Part shown: positions 7,939 through 14,478 of the stretch, piece after piece
Position numbering within the stretch: position 1 is the first letter of the stretch
Layout of the letters: the number at the start of each line of letters is the position of its first letter
Translations under genes and position numbers: made by a program
Assembly (NCBI GenBank): GCA_934572535.1
Contig: CAKTLJ010000029.1
Coordinates: forward strand, 1-18,238
Origin: an uncultured Eubacteriales bacterium
GTDB taxonomy: Bacteria; Bacillota; Clostridia; Oscillospirales; Oscillospiraceae
DNA length: 18,238 bases
Direction of reading: 5' to 3'
Notes under the pieces: generated by a model
Databases searched by the model: none
The model's input: only the letters and a program-made list of their open reading frames with translations
What the model was told of the DNA's origin: nothing

Positions 7939-8496
7939 GTGAATCGTCTTGCGACCTCAAAAGAAGCCATCCTGGCGGTCAGCCGGGAGCTGATCAAAGA
8001 AAACGGATGGGCCGCGATCAGTATCCGCGCGGTTGCGTCCCGTTGCGCCGTGTCCACGGGGACCATCTATAACTACTATGCCTCCAAGGCGGACTTGCTT
8101 GCCGACACGATCGAGAGCATTTGGCGCGAGATCTTTCTCCACCCGCAGGACGAGACGGTCTTTCAGGACGTGGCGCAGTGCATCGAGTGGATCTATGCGC
8201 GCTTAGCCTACGGCAACCAGCGCTTCCCGGGCTTTTTCTCCCTGCATTCCCTTGGGTTTATGCGGGAGGAAAGAACGAACGGGAAGAAACGAATGATGGA
8301 GGCCTGGGGCCATATTCTCAACGGCCTATGCGATGTGCTCAAGAAGGACCCCAAGCGCCGCGCGGATGCCTTCGATCCGGAATTTACAGAAGAACAGTTT
8401 GCCGACATCCTGTTTTCTCTGATCCTGGTCTCGATGATCCGCCAGGACTACGACCCCACACCGGTGCTGACGCTGGTGAACAAAACGATATACTAA
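7939..8496 (+). CDS. TetR/AcrR-family transcriptional repressor
   Basis: 185 residues from a GTG start at 7939, chosen because GGGAGGG lies 6 nt upstream and the product then begins (M)NRLATSKEAIL, the normal TetR N-terminus; the ATG at 7897 would add 14 unlikely residues and lies over the operator. The HTH is RAVASRCAVSTGTIYNYYASKADLL (about residues 29-53). The rest is the variable helical ligand domain, with TIESIWREIF, GFFSLHSLGFMREE and EEQFADILFSLILVSMI. It is followed 38 bp later by a small membrane protein gene and then a LysE-type exporter gene, so it probably represses its own operon in response to the exported compound. Ligand unknown. Confidence 0.9.
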   Translation: MNRLATSKEAILAVSRELIKENGWAAISIRAVASRCAVSTGTIYNYYASKADLLADTIESIWREIFLHPQDETVFQDVAQCIEWIYARLAYGNQRFPGFFSLHSLGFMREERTNGKKRMMEAWGHILNGLCDVLKKDPKRRADAFDPEFTEEQFADILFSLILVSMIRQDYDPTPVLTLVNKTIY

Positions 8497-8534
8497 ACAG
8501 AGAAAACCATGCAGCTGCAACGGAGGGAGAGACT

Positions 8535-8762
8535 ATGAAAAAGATCGGGACCTATGTTGTGATCGGCCTGGTGGTTGCCTTTGTCGGTGTCCTCCTCGCG
8601 GATGGATTCGCGGATATTTTTAATGGGTTGTCCTATAGCACGGGTGTCGTTCTTGGGATGTGCGCCTATCTTTGCGTTGTGATCGTTGTCTGCACAGGGG
8701 TCCTCGCGGCAAAGCTAGAGCGCAGACCGGAGCCGCATGACGCGGATAGCGAGGAAGCGTAA
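8535..8762 (+). CDS. Small two-helix membrane protein of unknown function
   Basis: 75 residues starting MKKIGTYVVIGL, with a CGGAGGGAG site 6 nt upstream. Two hydrophobic segments (about residues 5-24 and 35-58, containing VVLGMCAYLCVVIVVCTGVL) are joined by a short loop DGFADIFNGLSYS. The C-terminus is charged (KLERRPEPHDADSEEA) and probably cytoplasmic. The family was not recognised. It sits between the tetR and lysE-type genes, with 38 and 47 bp gaps and its own ribosome site, so it is very likely part of that operon. It could be an accessory peptide of the exporter, but this is only context. Confidence 0.75.
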   Translation: MKKIGTYVVIGLVVAFVGVLLADGFADIFNGLSYSTGVVLGMCAYLCVVIVVCTGVLAAKLERRPEPHDADSEEA

Positions 8763-8809
8763 ACCGCCTTCCGGCCTGCCCGCGCTGCGGGGGAGGAAGG
8801 AGGACAGTC

Positions 8810-9427
8810 GTGCTATCGGTTTATCTTCAAGGGCTATCCCTGGGACTTGCCTACGTGGCCCCGATCGGGATGCAGAATATCTTTGTCATCCACAGCGCCA
8901 TGCGCCAGAGGCTGCGCCGCACCCTCGCCACGGCGCTGATCGTCATCTTCTGGGACGTCTCCCTTGGCCTGGCCTGCTTTTTGAGCGTGGGTGCGCTGAT
9001 GGCGGCCGTTCCGTGGCTCCAGAGGCTCCTGCTTGGCGTCGGCGGGCTGCTGGTCCTTTGCATCGGCGCGGGGCTGGTCCGCGCCAAGCCGGTGGTGAGC
9101 GACGGCGAGGCGGTCGAGCGGCCGCTCTGGAAGATGGCCGGTACGGCCTTTGTCGTGACCTGGCTGAACCCGCAGGCCCTGATCGACGGGACGCTGATGC
9201 TGGGCGCGTTTCGCGCCTGTCTGCCTGTCGGCGGCGAGCCGTATTTCATTACGGGCTTTGCCTGCGCCAGCTGCCTCTGGTTTTTGGGTCTGGCCCTCGT
9301 CGTCCACGTGCTTGGCAGCAAGCTCGACCCGCGCGCCCTGACCTGGCTCAACCGCCTCTGCGGCGCGGTGATCCTTCTCTACGGGGTCAAGTTGCTCTGC
9401 ACGCTGGGCCAGCAGCTTTTGGCATAA
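8810..9427 (+). CDS. LysE/ArgO-family amino acid exporter
   Basis: 205 residues, the standard length of the LysE superfamily, with six hydrophobic segments. GTG start after GGAGGAAGGAGG. The first helix carries the family motif region GLSLGLAYVAPIGMQNIFVI, followed by a basic loop (RQRLRRTL) and IVIFWDVSLGLACFLSVGAL. After a cytoplasmic loop comes GTAFVVTWLNPQALIDGTLMLG, the conserved second-half motif with NPQA..D. These proteins export basic or other amino acids; the N-terminal APIGMQN is nearer to LysE/ArgO than to RhtB. Last gene of the TetR operon, ended by the hairpin at 9434-9473. The substrate cannot be set from sequence. Confidence 0.9.
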   Translation: MLSVYLQGLSLGLAYVAPIGMQNIFVIHSAMRQRLRRTLATALIVIFWDVSLGLACFLSVGALMAAVPWLQRLLLGVGGLLVLCIGAGLVRAKPVVSDGEAVERPLWKMAGTAFVVTWLNPQALIDGTLMLGAFRACLPVGGEPYFITGFACASCLWFLGLALVVHVLGSKLDPRALTWLNRLCGAVILLYGVKLLCTLGQQLLA

Positions 9428-9433
9428 CGGATG

Positions 9434-9473
9434 AAAAACGCCTCCCCGCCGATTTCGGCGGGGAGGCGTTTTT
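9434..9473. terminator. Bidirectional terminator, copy 1
   Basis: AAAAACGCC... to ...GGCGTTTTT: a 17-bp perfect GC-rich stem with TTT loop, flanked by A5 and T5. It lies between the convergent LysE and SirTM genes and serves both. Its core is identical to the hairpin at 12051-12087. Confidence 0.92.
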
Positions 9474-9479
9474 GCCGCG

Positions 9480-10349
9480 CTAGACAAGCGCCTGAAGGAC
9501 CTTGTCGATGTCTGCGTCTATGCACACGGACCGCGCCGCGATCTCTTGCGGACACGCTGCCTGCCCCTGGTTGATGCAGGCGTAGGTGGCGTTCGCCTCT
9601 CTCGCCGTGATCTGCCAGAAGGGATATTTGATGATGGCCGGGGTGTTGTACCCCACCCCCAGCTCCAGAAGGAGGAGCTTCTGCCCGGCGTGGGTACGCA
9701 GAAAGGCCTCGTACCGCTTTGCCGCGGTGTGCCAGCCCGCGTCCTCCACGAAGGTGTCGTCCGCCCGCAAATTCATGGTCATCGGCCTGCCGCAGTGGGG
9801 GCAGACCGGCAGCAGCGCAGAGGGGACCCGCATGGACTCCTGCCGCGCCACCATCTGTCGGATGACTGCCTCGTTCTCAAACGTTTCCGCACAGCACGGT
9901 TCGCTGCACTGGAACAGGCCGTAATCCCCCTGCGTGTAGAACAGGCGCTTCCTGTCAAAGCCCGCCTTCTGGAAGCAGTGGTCCACATTCGTGGTGATGA
10001 CAAAGTGATCCTTGTCCTGCACCAGCTTCAAAAGGTCATCATAGACCGGCTTTGGAGCGTCCACGTAGCGGTTGATGTAAATATACCGGCTCCAATACGC
10101 CCAAAATTCTTCCTGGGTAGGGAAGGGCCAGAACCCGCCGGAGTACATATCGTGAAAGCCGTACTTTGCCGCGAAATCAGAGAAGTGCCGTTCGAACCGT
10201 TCGCCGGTGTAGGAAAATCCCGCCGCCGTGGACAGGCCGGACCCGGCGCCGACGATCACGGCGTCACAGTCCCGCAGGGCGGTGTTTAACCGTTCCAGCT
10301 GCGCCAAGTAACCGTTCGTAGATGGCGCTGTCCTGCGCCTTGAAAACAT
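9480..10349 (-). CDS. SirTM-class sirtuin (protein ADP-ribosyltransferase)
   Basis: 289 residues. Rossmann NAD site at 30-40 (AVIVGAGSGLS), then GFSYTGERF, and TTNVDH at 119-124. The catalytic His of deacetylase sirtuins is replaced by Gln140 (FYTQGDYG), a mark of class M sirtuins (SirTM), which ADP-ribosylate and do not deacetylate. Zinc-site cysteines are C148, C152 and C183-x2-C186. ELGVGYNTPAIIKYPFW matches the family C-terminal part. In Staphylococcus and Streptococcus, SirTM modifies a lipoylated GcvH-like protein and is paired with a macrodomain that reverses it. Here it overlaps the macrodomain gene by 86 bp. The ATG at 10349 is preferred because AAGGAAGGTGA precedes it and the N-terminal length matches the streptococcal protein as remembered; a TTG at 10307 is an alternative. 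Confidence 0.9.
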   Translation of the reverse strand: MFSRRRTAPSTNGYLAQLERLNTALRDCDAVIVGAGSGLSTAAGFSYTGERFERHFSDFAAKYGFHDMYSGGFWPFPTQEEFWAYWSRYIYINRYVDAPKPVYDDLLKLVQDKDHFVITTNVDHCFQKAGFDRKRLFYTQGDYGLFQCSEPCCAETFENEAVIRQMVARQESMRVPSALLPVCPHCGRPMTMNLRADDTFVEDAGWHTAAKRYEAFLRTHAGQKLLLLELGVGYNTPAIIKYPFWQITAREANATYACINQGQAACPQEIAARSVCIDADIDKVLQALV

Positions 10350-11073
10350 TGAAGATCACCTTCCTTACGCTGGTTTGCTTCGTCATACATGCCTTGACCG
10401 CTGCTATGGCGATCTCCGCCGCCAACTCGTTGGGGAAGTGGAACTCTCCCGTGGAGATGCAGCAGAACGCCACACTTTCCAGACCGTGCTCCGCTGCCAA
10501 CGCGAAACAGGACCGGTAGCAGGAAGCCAGCAGGTCCTCGTCGCGCTTCGTGACCCGCCCCTCGACGATGGGGCCGACGGTGTGCAGCACATACCGGCAG
10601 GGGAGGTTGAAGGCCGGGGTGATTTTCGCCCGGCCGGTGGGTTCGGGAGCGCCCTGCCGCGCCATCAGCGCCCCGCAGGCAAGCCGCAGCTCCACGCCCG
10701 CAAAGGTGTGGATGGCGTTGTCGATGCAGCGATGGTTGGGGATGTAGCAGCCGGTCATGCCGGCGTTTGCCGCGTTCACGATGGCGTCGCAGCGGAGGGT
10801 GGTGATGTCCCCCTGCCAGAGATACAGCCCCGGCTGAACAGGCGTCAGGTCGCCAATATCGGTGATGCCCTTGGAGGCGGTTTCGGCTTGCAGATATGCG
10901 TCCTGGATGCGCAGGAAGTCCGCGCCGACGCGCCGCGGCGCGCGAAGATTCATCAGCCCCCGCAGCAGCTGGCGTTGGCTGTCCGCGTCCTGCGGGAGGT
11001 TCATGGGTTGGGAGCCAGGACTTTCCCTCAAAAGTGCCTGGAGGAGAAAGCGCCGCCGTTCTGTTTGCTTCAT
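10264..11073 (-). CDS. Zinc-dependent macrodomain protein (ADP-ribosyl hydrolase partner of SirTM)
   Basis: 269 residues. A helical N-terminal extension (1-80, RRRFLLQALLRE...) precedes a macrodomain: WQGDITTLRCDAIVNAANAG at 87-105, the zinc motif GCYIPNHRCIDNAIH with Cys109, His114 and Cys116, LPCRYVLHTVGPI, and the phosphate loop CCISTGEFHFPN near 204-215. This pattern belongs to the zinc macrodomains found beside SirTM, which remove ADP-ribose from the SirTM target. The start at 11073 is preceded by GGCGGGA at a modest distance; an ATG at 11112 would add 13 residues. The C-terminus runs 12 residues past YERLLG, a tail that exists only because the two genes overlap. No GcvH-L or lipoate ligase gene is visible nearby. 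Confidence 0.92.
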   Translation of the reverse strand: MKQTERRRFLLQALLRESPGSQPMNLPQDADSQRQLLRGLMNLRAPRRVGADFLRIQDAYLQAETASKGITDIGDLTPVQPGLYLWQGDITTLRCDAIVNAANAGMTGCYIPNHRCIDNAIHTFAGVELRLACGALMARQGAPEPTGRAKITPAFNLPCRYVLHTVGPIVEGRVTKRDEDLLASCYRSCFALAAEHGLESVAFCCISTGEFHFPNELAAEIAIAAVKACMTKQTSVRKVIFNVFKAQDSAIYERLLGAAGTVKHRPAGL

Positions 11074-11099
11074 ATGGGTCCCGCCTTTTGATAAAAGTC

Positions 11100-11129
11100 G
11101 CAGCAGTCTCACCTTCGGCGGGACTGCTG
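11100..11129 (-). terminator. Weak hairpin terminator between the FMN-type and macrodomain genes
   Basis: GCAGCAGTC / GACTGCTGC, a 9-bp stem with a 12-nt loop. On the minus strand it is followed by GACTTTTATC. The short T-tract suggests partial termination of the upstream flavin-protein transcript, leaving some read-through into macro/SirTM. Confidence 0.55.
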
Positions 11130-11142
11130 CGCTGGTCGCACC

Positions 11143-11538
11143 TTAGAATTCGTAGGGAGGGTTGCCGGAGAAGTCGGCGATGACGCCGTGTGCGTTGTCC
11201 AGGTAGAAGACCTCGAAGATGGGGTTGCTGGCCTCGCCGTACTGCCCCTTCACGATGGGGTTCTGGATGCACATCTCCTTGGCGGCCCTGTTGTTCTCAA
11301 ACACAGCCTTGCCGTGCAGGCGGATCCATGCGTACGCCGGGCTGGAAACGGAGATCTCGATCTCCGGGTTTGCCTGCATGTCCTGGTAGACATCCTTGGT
11401 GTTGTTGGTGCAGAACCAGAGCTTGCCGTCCAGCTCGCCCGCGAACATGAAGGGGCGGCACTTGGCCTTGCCGTCGCGACCGACGGTGGCCAGATACTGC
11501 ACGGGGTTGGCATTCAGAAATTCTACGACTTTGTTCAT
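11143..11538 (-). CDS. Pyridoxamine 5'-phosphate oxidase-like (FMN-binding split barrel) protein
   Basis: 131 residues from the ATG at 11538, with TTGGAGG upstream. Longer in-frame extensions run through the promoter region and are rejected. Features of the small split-barrel family are VVEFLNANPVQYLATVGRDGKAKCRPFMF (substrate/FMN strand), GKLWFCTNNTKDVYQDM, NPEIEISVSSPAYAWIRLHGKAVFENN and a C-terminal PIFEVFYLDNAHGVIADF. Members bind FMN, F420 or heme; in Firmicutes they are often general flavin reductase-like proteins of unknown substrate. The gene is divergent from an HxlR regulator gene, a common pairing in redox or quinone responses, and probably its target. Confidence 0.88.
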   Translation of the reverse strand: MNKVVEFLNANPVQYLATVGRDGKAKCRPFMFAGELDGKLWFCTNNTKDVYQDMQANPEIEISVSSPAYAWIRLHGKAVFENNRAAKEMCIQNPIVKGQYGEASNPIFEVFYLDNAHGVIADFSGNPPYEF

Positions 11539-11575
11539 GATAAGTACCTCCAAGATGTTTTTTGCGCCGAAAGCT

Positions 11576-11603
11576 TGTGCTTTTCTTTCGTTGGCATTAT
11601 AAT
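11576..11603 (+). promoter_or_regulatory. Overlapping divergent promoters of hxlR and the split-barrel gene
   Basis: On the plus strand, TTGTGC and TATAAT (11598-11603) with a 17-bp spacer drive hxlR. The same ATTATAAT read on the minus strand gives TATAAT at 11601-11596 for the divergent gene, whose -35 is poor. Sharing a -10 means the two promoters compete, and the minus one may need activation. Confidence 0.5.
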
Positions 11604-11631
11604 AGCACCGTAGCGCCCAAGCGTAAAGTAA

Positions 11632-11645
11632 GCACAATATTGTGC
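11632..11645. promoter_or_regulatory. Perfect 14-bp palindrome, candidate HxlR operator
   Basis: GCACAATATTGTGC, fully self-complementary, 35 bp before the hxlR start and upstream of the split-barrel promoter. HxlR-family proteins bind such dyads near divergent targets. Confidence 0.6.
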
Positions 11646-11679
11646 CGTAGGTACCAAAAGGAAACCATTGGAGGTCGTT

Positions 11680-12024
11680 ATGGAAAACACTGCCGTCAAA
11701 GAACTGCCCGCCTGCCCGGTGGAGACCACCCTGACCCTCATCGGGGACAAGTGGAAGGTGCTGATCCTGCGGGACCTGATGCCGGGGACGAAGCGGTTCG
11801 GAGAACTCAAAAAGTCCGTGGGCAATGTGTCCCAGAAGGTCTTGACCGCCCAGCTCCGGGCCATGGAGCAAAGCGGCCTTGTCCATCGCGAGGTCTATGC
11901 CGAAGTCCCGCCGAAGGTGGAATACTCGCTGACGGAACTGGGCAAGAGCCTGAAACCCATTCTGGACTCCATGCAGTCCTGGGGCGAGGGCTATAAAAAG
12001 CGCTATGCGCCAACGGATACATAA
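11680..12024 (+). CDS. HxlR-family winged-helix regulator
   Basis: 114 residues, the normal family length. The ATG at 11680 follows TTGGAGG; a TTG at 11668 in the same frame lies inside the ribosome site. Family motifs are CPVETTLTLIGDKWKVLILRDL (residues 12-33, with the conserved N-terminal Cys12), GTKRFGELKKSVGNVSQKVLTAQLRAMEQSGLVHREV (the winged helix) and a final YSLTELGKSLKPILDSMQSWGE. Several HxlR proteins sense quinones, aldehydes or thiol stress through the N-terminal Cys. It probably controls itself and the divergent split-barrel gene through the palindrome at 11632-11645. A strong hairpin ends the gene. Confidence 0.93.
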   Translation: MENTAVKELPACPVETTLTLIGDKWKVLILRDLMPGTKRFGELKKSVGNVSQKVLTAQLRAMEQSGLVHREVYAEVPPKVEYSLTELGKSLKPILDSMQSWGEGYKKRYAPTDT

Positions 12025-12050
12025 GGTGCGGCAGCACAACAGACGCTGAG

Positions 12051-12087
12051 AACGCCTCCCCGCCGATTTCGGCGGGGAGGCGTTTTT
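12051..12087. terminator. Bidirectional terminator, copy 2
   Basis: Same hairpin as at 9434-9473: AACGCCTCC... with TTT loop and T5 tail, followed in both copies by GCCG. Lies between the convergent hxlR and hcp genes. Confidence 0.92.
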
Positions 12088-12105
12088 GCCGGAAGGCGTC
12101 GTTCG

Positions 12106-13671
12106 TTACTGCAAGAAGTGTGCCAGGTCCTCCTCCGGCGTGGAGAGCGGCGCGATGCCGAAGTTCTCCACGAGGTAGGTCAGGACGTTGGGGGAGAGGA
12201 AGGCGGGAAGGGTGGGGCCGAGGCGGATGTTTTTGATGCCCAGGTACAGCAGCGTCAGCAGGATGCAGACCGCCTTCTGCTCGTACCAGGAGAGCACCAG
12301 GGACAGCGGCAGGTCGTTGACCCCGCACTCGAAGGCCTCCGCCAGCGCCAGCGCGACCTTCACCGCGCCGTAGGCGTCGTTGCACTGACCGAGGTCCAGC
12401 AGGCGCGGCAGACCGCCGATGGTGCCGAGGTCCAGGTCGTTGAAGCGGAACTTGCCGCAGGCGAGGGTCAGCACGACGGTGTCGGACGGCGCTTTCCGCA
12501 CGAAGTCCGTGTAGTAGTTGCGGCCGGGCCGCGCGCCGTCGCAGCCGCCGACGAGGAAGAAGTGCCGCACGGCCCCGGCCTTCACCGCCTCGACCACCTG
12601 GTCGGCCACGCCCAGCACGGCGCCGTGGCCGAAGCCGGTCGTGACGCTGCTGCCGCCGTTGAGGCCGGTCATCGCCTGGTCCTCGGCGTAGCCGCCCAGC
12701 GCCAGGGCCTTTTCGATGAGGGGAGTAAAGTCCTTGTCCTCGCCGATGTGGGTCATCTCGGGGTAGGAGACCACTGCCGTGGTGAACACCCGGTCGGCAT
12801 AGCTTGCCTTCGGGGGCATGAGGCAGTTGGTGGTAAAGAGGATCGGGGCGGGGAGGTCGGCAAACTCCCGCTGCTGGTTCTGCCAGGCCGTGCCGAAGTT
12901 GCCCTTGAGGTGGGGGTACTGTTTCAGTTCGGGGTAGCCGTGGGCGGGCAGCATCTCCCCGTGGGTGTAGATGTTCACGCCCTTGCCCTCGGTCTGCTCC
13001 AGCAGGAGCTTGAGGTCGTGCAGGTCATGGCCGGTGATGACGATGAACGGCCCCTTCTCCACGCCCAGGGGGACGGTGGTGGGGGTGGGCGTGCCGTAGC
13101 TCTCGGTGTTGGCCTGGTCCAGCAGCGCCATGCAGCGCAGGTTCTGCTCGCCCACCTCCATGACGATGGGCAGCAGCTCCTCCATGCCCCAGTCCTCGCC
13201 CACGGCGGCGAGGGCCTTGCCGAAGAAGCGGTCCACGCCGTCGTCGCGGTAGCCCAGCATCAGGGCGTGGTAGGCATAGGCCGCCATGCCCCGCACCCCG
13301 AAGAGGATGAGGGACTTGAGACAGCGCACGTCCTCCTGGGCGGCCCAAAGCCGCTCCATGTCGTAGTCCTCCGGCGTTTCGCCGGTTGCCAGCCGCGCCT
13401 TCTCCGCGCGGACCCGCCGGGTCAGGACCTGCACGGTCTCTTCGTGGAAGCTGACGTTGGTGACGGTGGTGAACAGGCCCTCGATCACCAGCCGCCAGGT
13501 GTCCTCGGTCGCCCGCGCGTCGCCCGCTCTCGCCAGGCCGATGAGCGCCCCGGTCAGCTCGTCCTGGAGCTTCGCCACGTCGGCGGTCTTGCCGCAGACG
13601 CCGACCTTCTTGGTGCAGCCGGTGCAGCCTGCCGTCTGTTCACATTGGAAGCAAAACATTTTCTGATCCAT
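12106..13671 (-). CDS. hcp: Hybrid cluster protein (hydroxylamine reductase / NO detoxification)
   Basis: 521 residues. Cytoplasmic Fe-S enzyme of nitrosative stress; it reduces hydroxylamine in vitro and nitric oxide in current models. The N-terminal cubane cysteines are C7-x2-C10-x8-C19-x6-C26. All hybrid-cluster ligands are visible: His215, Glu239, Cys283, Cys377 (the persulfide Cys, VGGCDGARPGRNYYT), Cys405 (LACGKFRF), Cys430 (LGQCNDAYGA), Glu464 and Lys466 (SWYEQKAV). They keep a constant 29-30 residue offset from the Desulfovibrio vulgaris numbering, so the active site is complete. The ATG at 13671 lies 9 bp after the stop of the ferredoxin gene, whose end contains the GAGG site, so the two are translated as an operon. 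Control is likely by the divergent Crp/Fnr protein. Confidence 0.97.
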   Translation of the reverse strand: MDQKMFCFQCEQTAGCTGCTKKVGVCGKTADVAKLQDELTGALIGLARAGDARATEDTWRLVIEGLFTTVTNVSFHEETVQVLTRRVRAEKARLATGETPEDYDMERLWAAQEDVRCLKSLILFGVRGMAAYAYHALMLGYRDDGVDRFFGKALAAVGEDWGMEELLPIVMEVGEQNLRCMALLDQANTESYGTPTPTTVPLGVEKGPFIVITGHDLHDLKLLLEQTEGKGVNIYTHGEMLPAHGYPELKQYPHLKGNFGTAWQNQQREFADLPAPILFTTNCLMPPKASYADRVFTTAVVSYPEMTHIGEDKDFTPLIEKALALGGYAEDQAMTGLNGGSSVTTGFGHGAVLGVADQVVEAVKAGAVRHFFLVGGCDGARPGRNYYTDFVRKAPSDTVVLTLACGKFRFNDLDLGTIGGLPRLLDLGQCNDAYGAVKVALALAEAFECGVNDLPLSLVLSWYEQKAVCILLTLLYLGIKNIRLGPTLPAFLSPNVLTYLVENFGIAPLSTPEEDLAHFLQ

Positions 13672-13680
13672 TTGAAAACC

Positions 13681-14394
13681 TCACTTTCTTTCGTTGCGTA
13701 TGGTTCCGCCCGTGGAAATGGTCACGACCTGCCACGGGATCAGCTTGCCGCTGTTTTGGAGCGCCATCCTTGCCGCGTGTTCCAGCCCGCCGCAGCAGGG
13801 GACCTCCATCCGGGCGACGGTGACGCTCTGGATGTCGTTCGCCCGGAGGATCTCCGTGAGCTTTGCGGTGTAGTCCACGCCGTCCAGCTTGGGGCAGCCG
13901 ACCAGGGTGACGCGCCCCCGCATGAACCGCTCGTGGAAGGCGGCGTAGGCGAAGGCCGTGCAGTCGGCGGCGATGAGCAGGCTCGCGCCGTCAAAATACG
14001 GCGCGTTGGCGGGGACCAGCTTGATCTGCACCGGCCACTGCGCCAGGCAGCTGACCCGTTCCACCGGGGCGCTGTCCTCGCCCGCCGCCCGCTCGATGCG
14101 CCGCGCGTTCGTTCCGGGGCAGCCGCATGGCAGCGCCATGCCCGCCGCGTGGGCGGTCTTCTGCTTGTTTGCCAGGACCGCAGCCTCATCATAGGCGGCG
14201 GCTTCCCGCTCCACGAAGGTGATCGCGCCGGTGGGACATACGGGCAGGCAGTCGCCCAGACCGTCGCAGTAGTCGTCCCGCGTCAGCCTCGCCTTGCCGT
14301 CCACCATGGCGATCGCGCCCTCGTGGCAGGCGGCGGCGCAGTCGCCGCAGCCGTTGCAGAGCGCCTGGTCGATTTCGATGATGCGTCGTTTCAT
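13681..14394 (-). CDS. 4Fe-4S ferredoxin-like protein, probable electron partner of Hcp
   Basis: 237 residues, ATG at 14394 after AAGGAGGGG. The N-terminus is a ferredoxin module: ALCNGCGDCAAACHEGAI (C13, C16, C19, C23) and YCDGLGDCLPVCPTGAI (C43, C49, C53). The second motif has Leu46 where the second Cys is normally found, so that cluster may be altered or a 3Fe type. Residues 70-237 carry further cysteines (LPCGCPG, CLAQWP, IAADCTAFAYAAFHE, LVGCPKLDG, VPCCGG) and look like a cysteine-rich domain that may bind more clusters. The role of delivering electrons to Hcp is inferred from the operon: nearly all 4Fe-4S proteins adjacent to hcp in Clostridia are so interpreted. Confidence 0.88.
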   Translation of the reverse strand: MKRRIIEIDQALCNGCGDCAAACHEGAIAMVDGKARLTRDDYCDGLGDCLPVCPTGAITFVEREAAAYDEAAVLANKQKTAHAAGMALPCGCPGTNARRIERAAGEDSAPVERVSCLAQWPVQIKLVPANAPYFDGASLLIAADCTAFAYAAFHERFMRGRVTLVGCPKLDGVDYTAKLTEILRANDIQSVTVARMEVPCCGGLEHAARMALQNSGKLIPWQVVTISTGGTIRNERK

Positions 14395-14450
14395 ATCGAC
14401 CCCTCCTTGTGTTTCTGGCCCCATTGTAGTATAATAAAAGCAACAAGTCG

Positions 14451-14464
14451 GTTGAATTTTCAAC
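14451..14464. promoter_or_regulatory. Crp/Fnr-type operator between hcp operon and its regulator
   Basis: GTTGAA-TT-TTCAAC, a perfect 6-bp dyad, 15 bp before the regulator start. Minus-strand TATACT/TACAAT elements lie downstream for the hcp operon. If TACAAT is the -10, the dyad centre falls at about -41.5, the classic class II activation position. For the regulator gene itself the site would overlap the start region and allow autoregulation. Confidence 0.7.
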
Positions 14465-14478
14465 GAAAGGGAACGATC

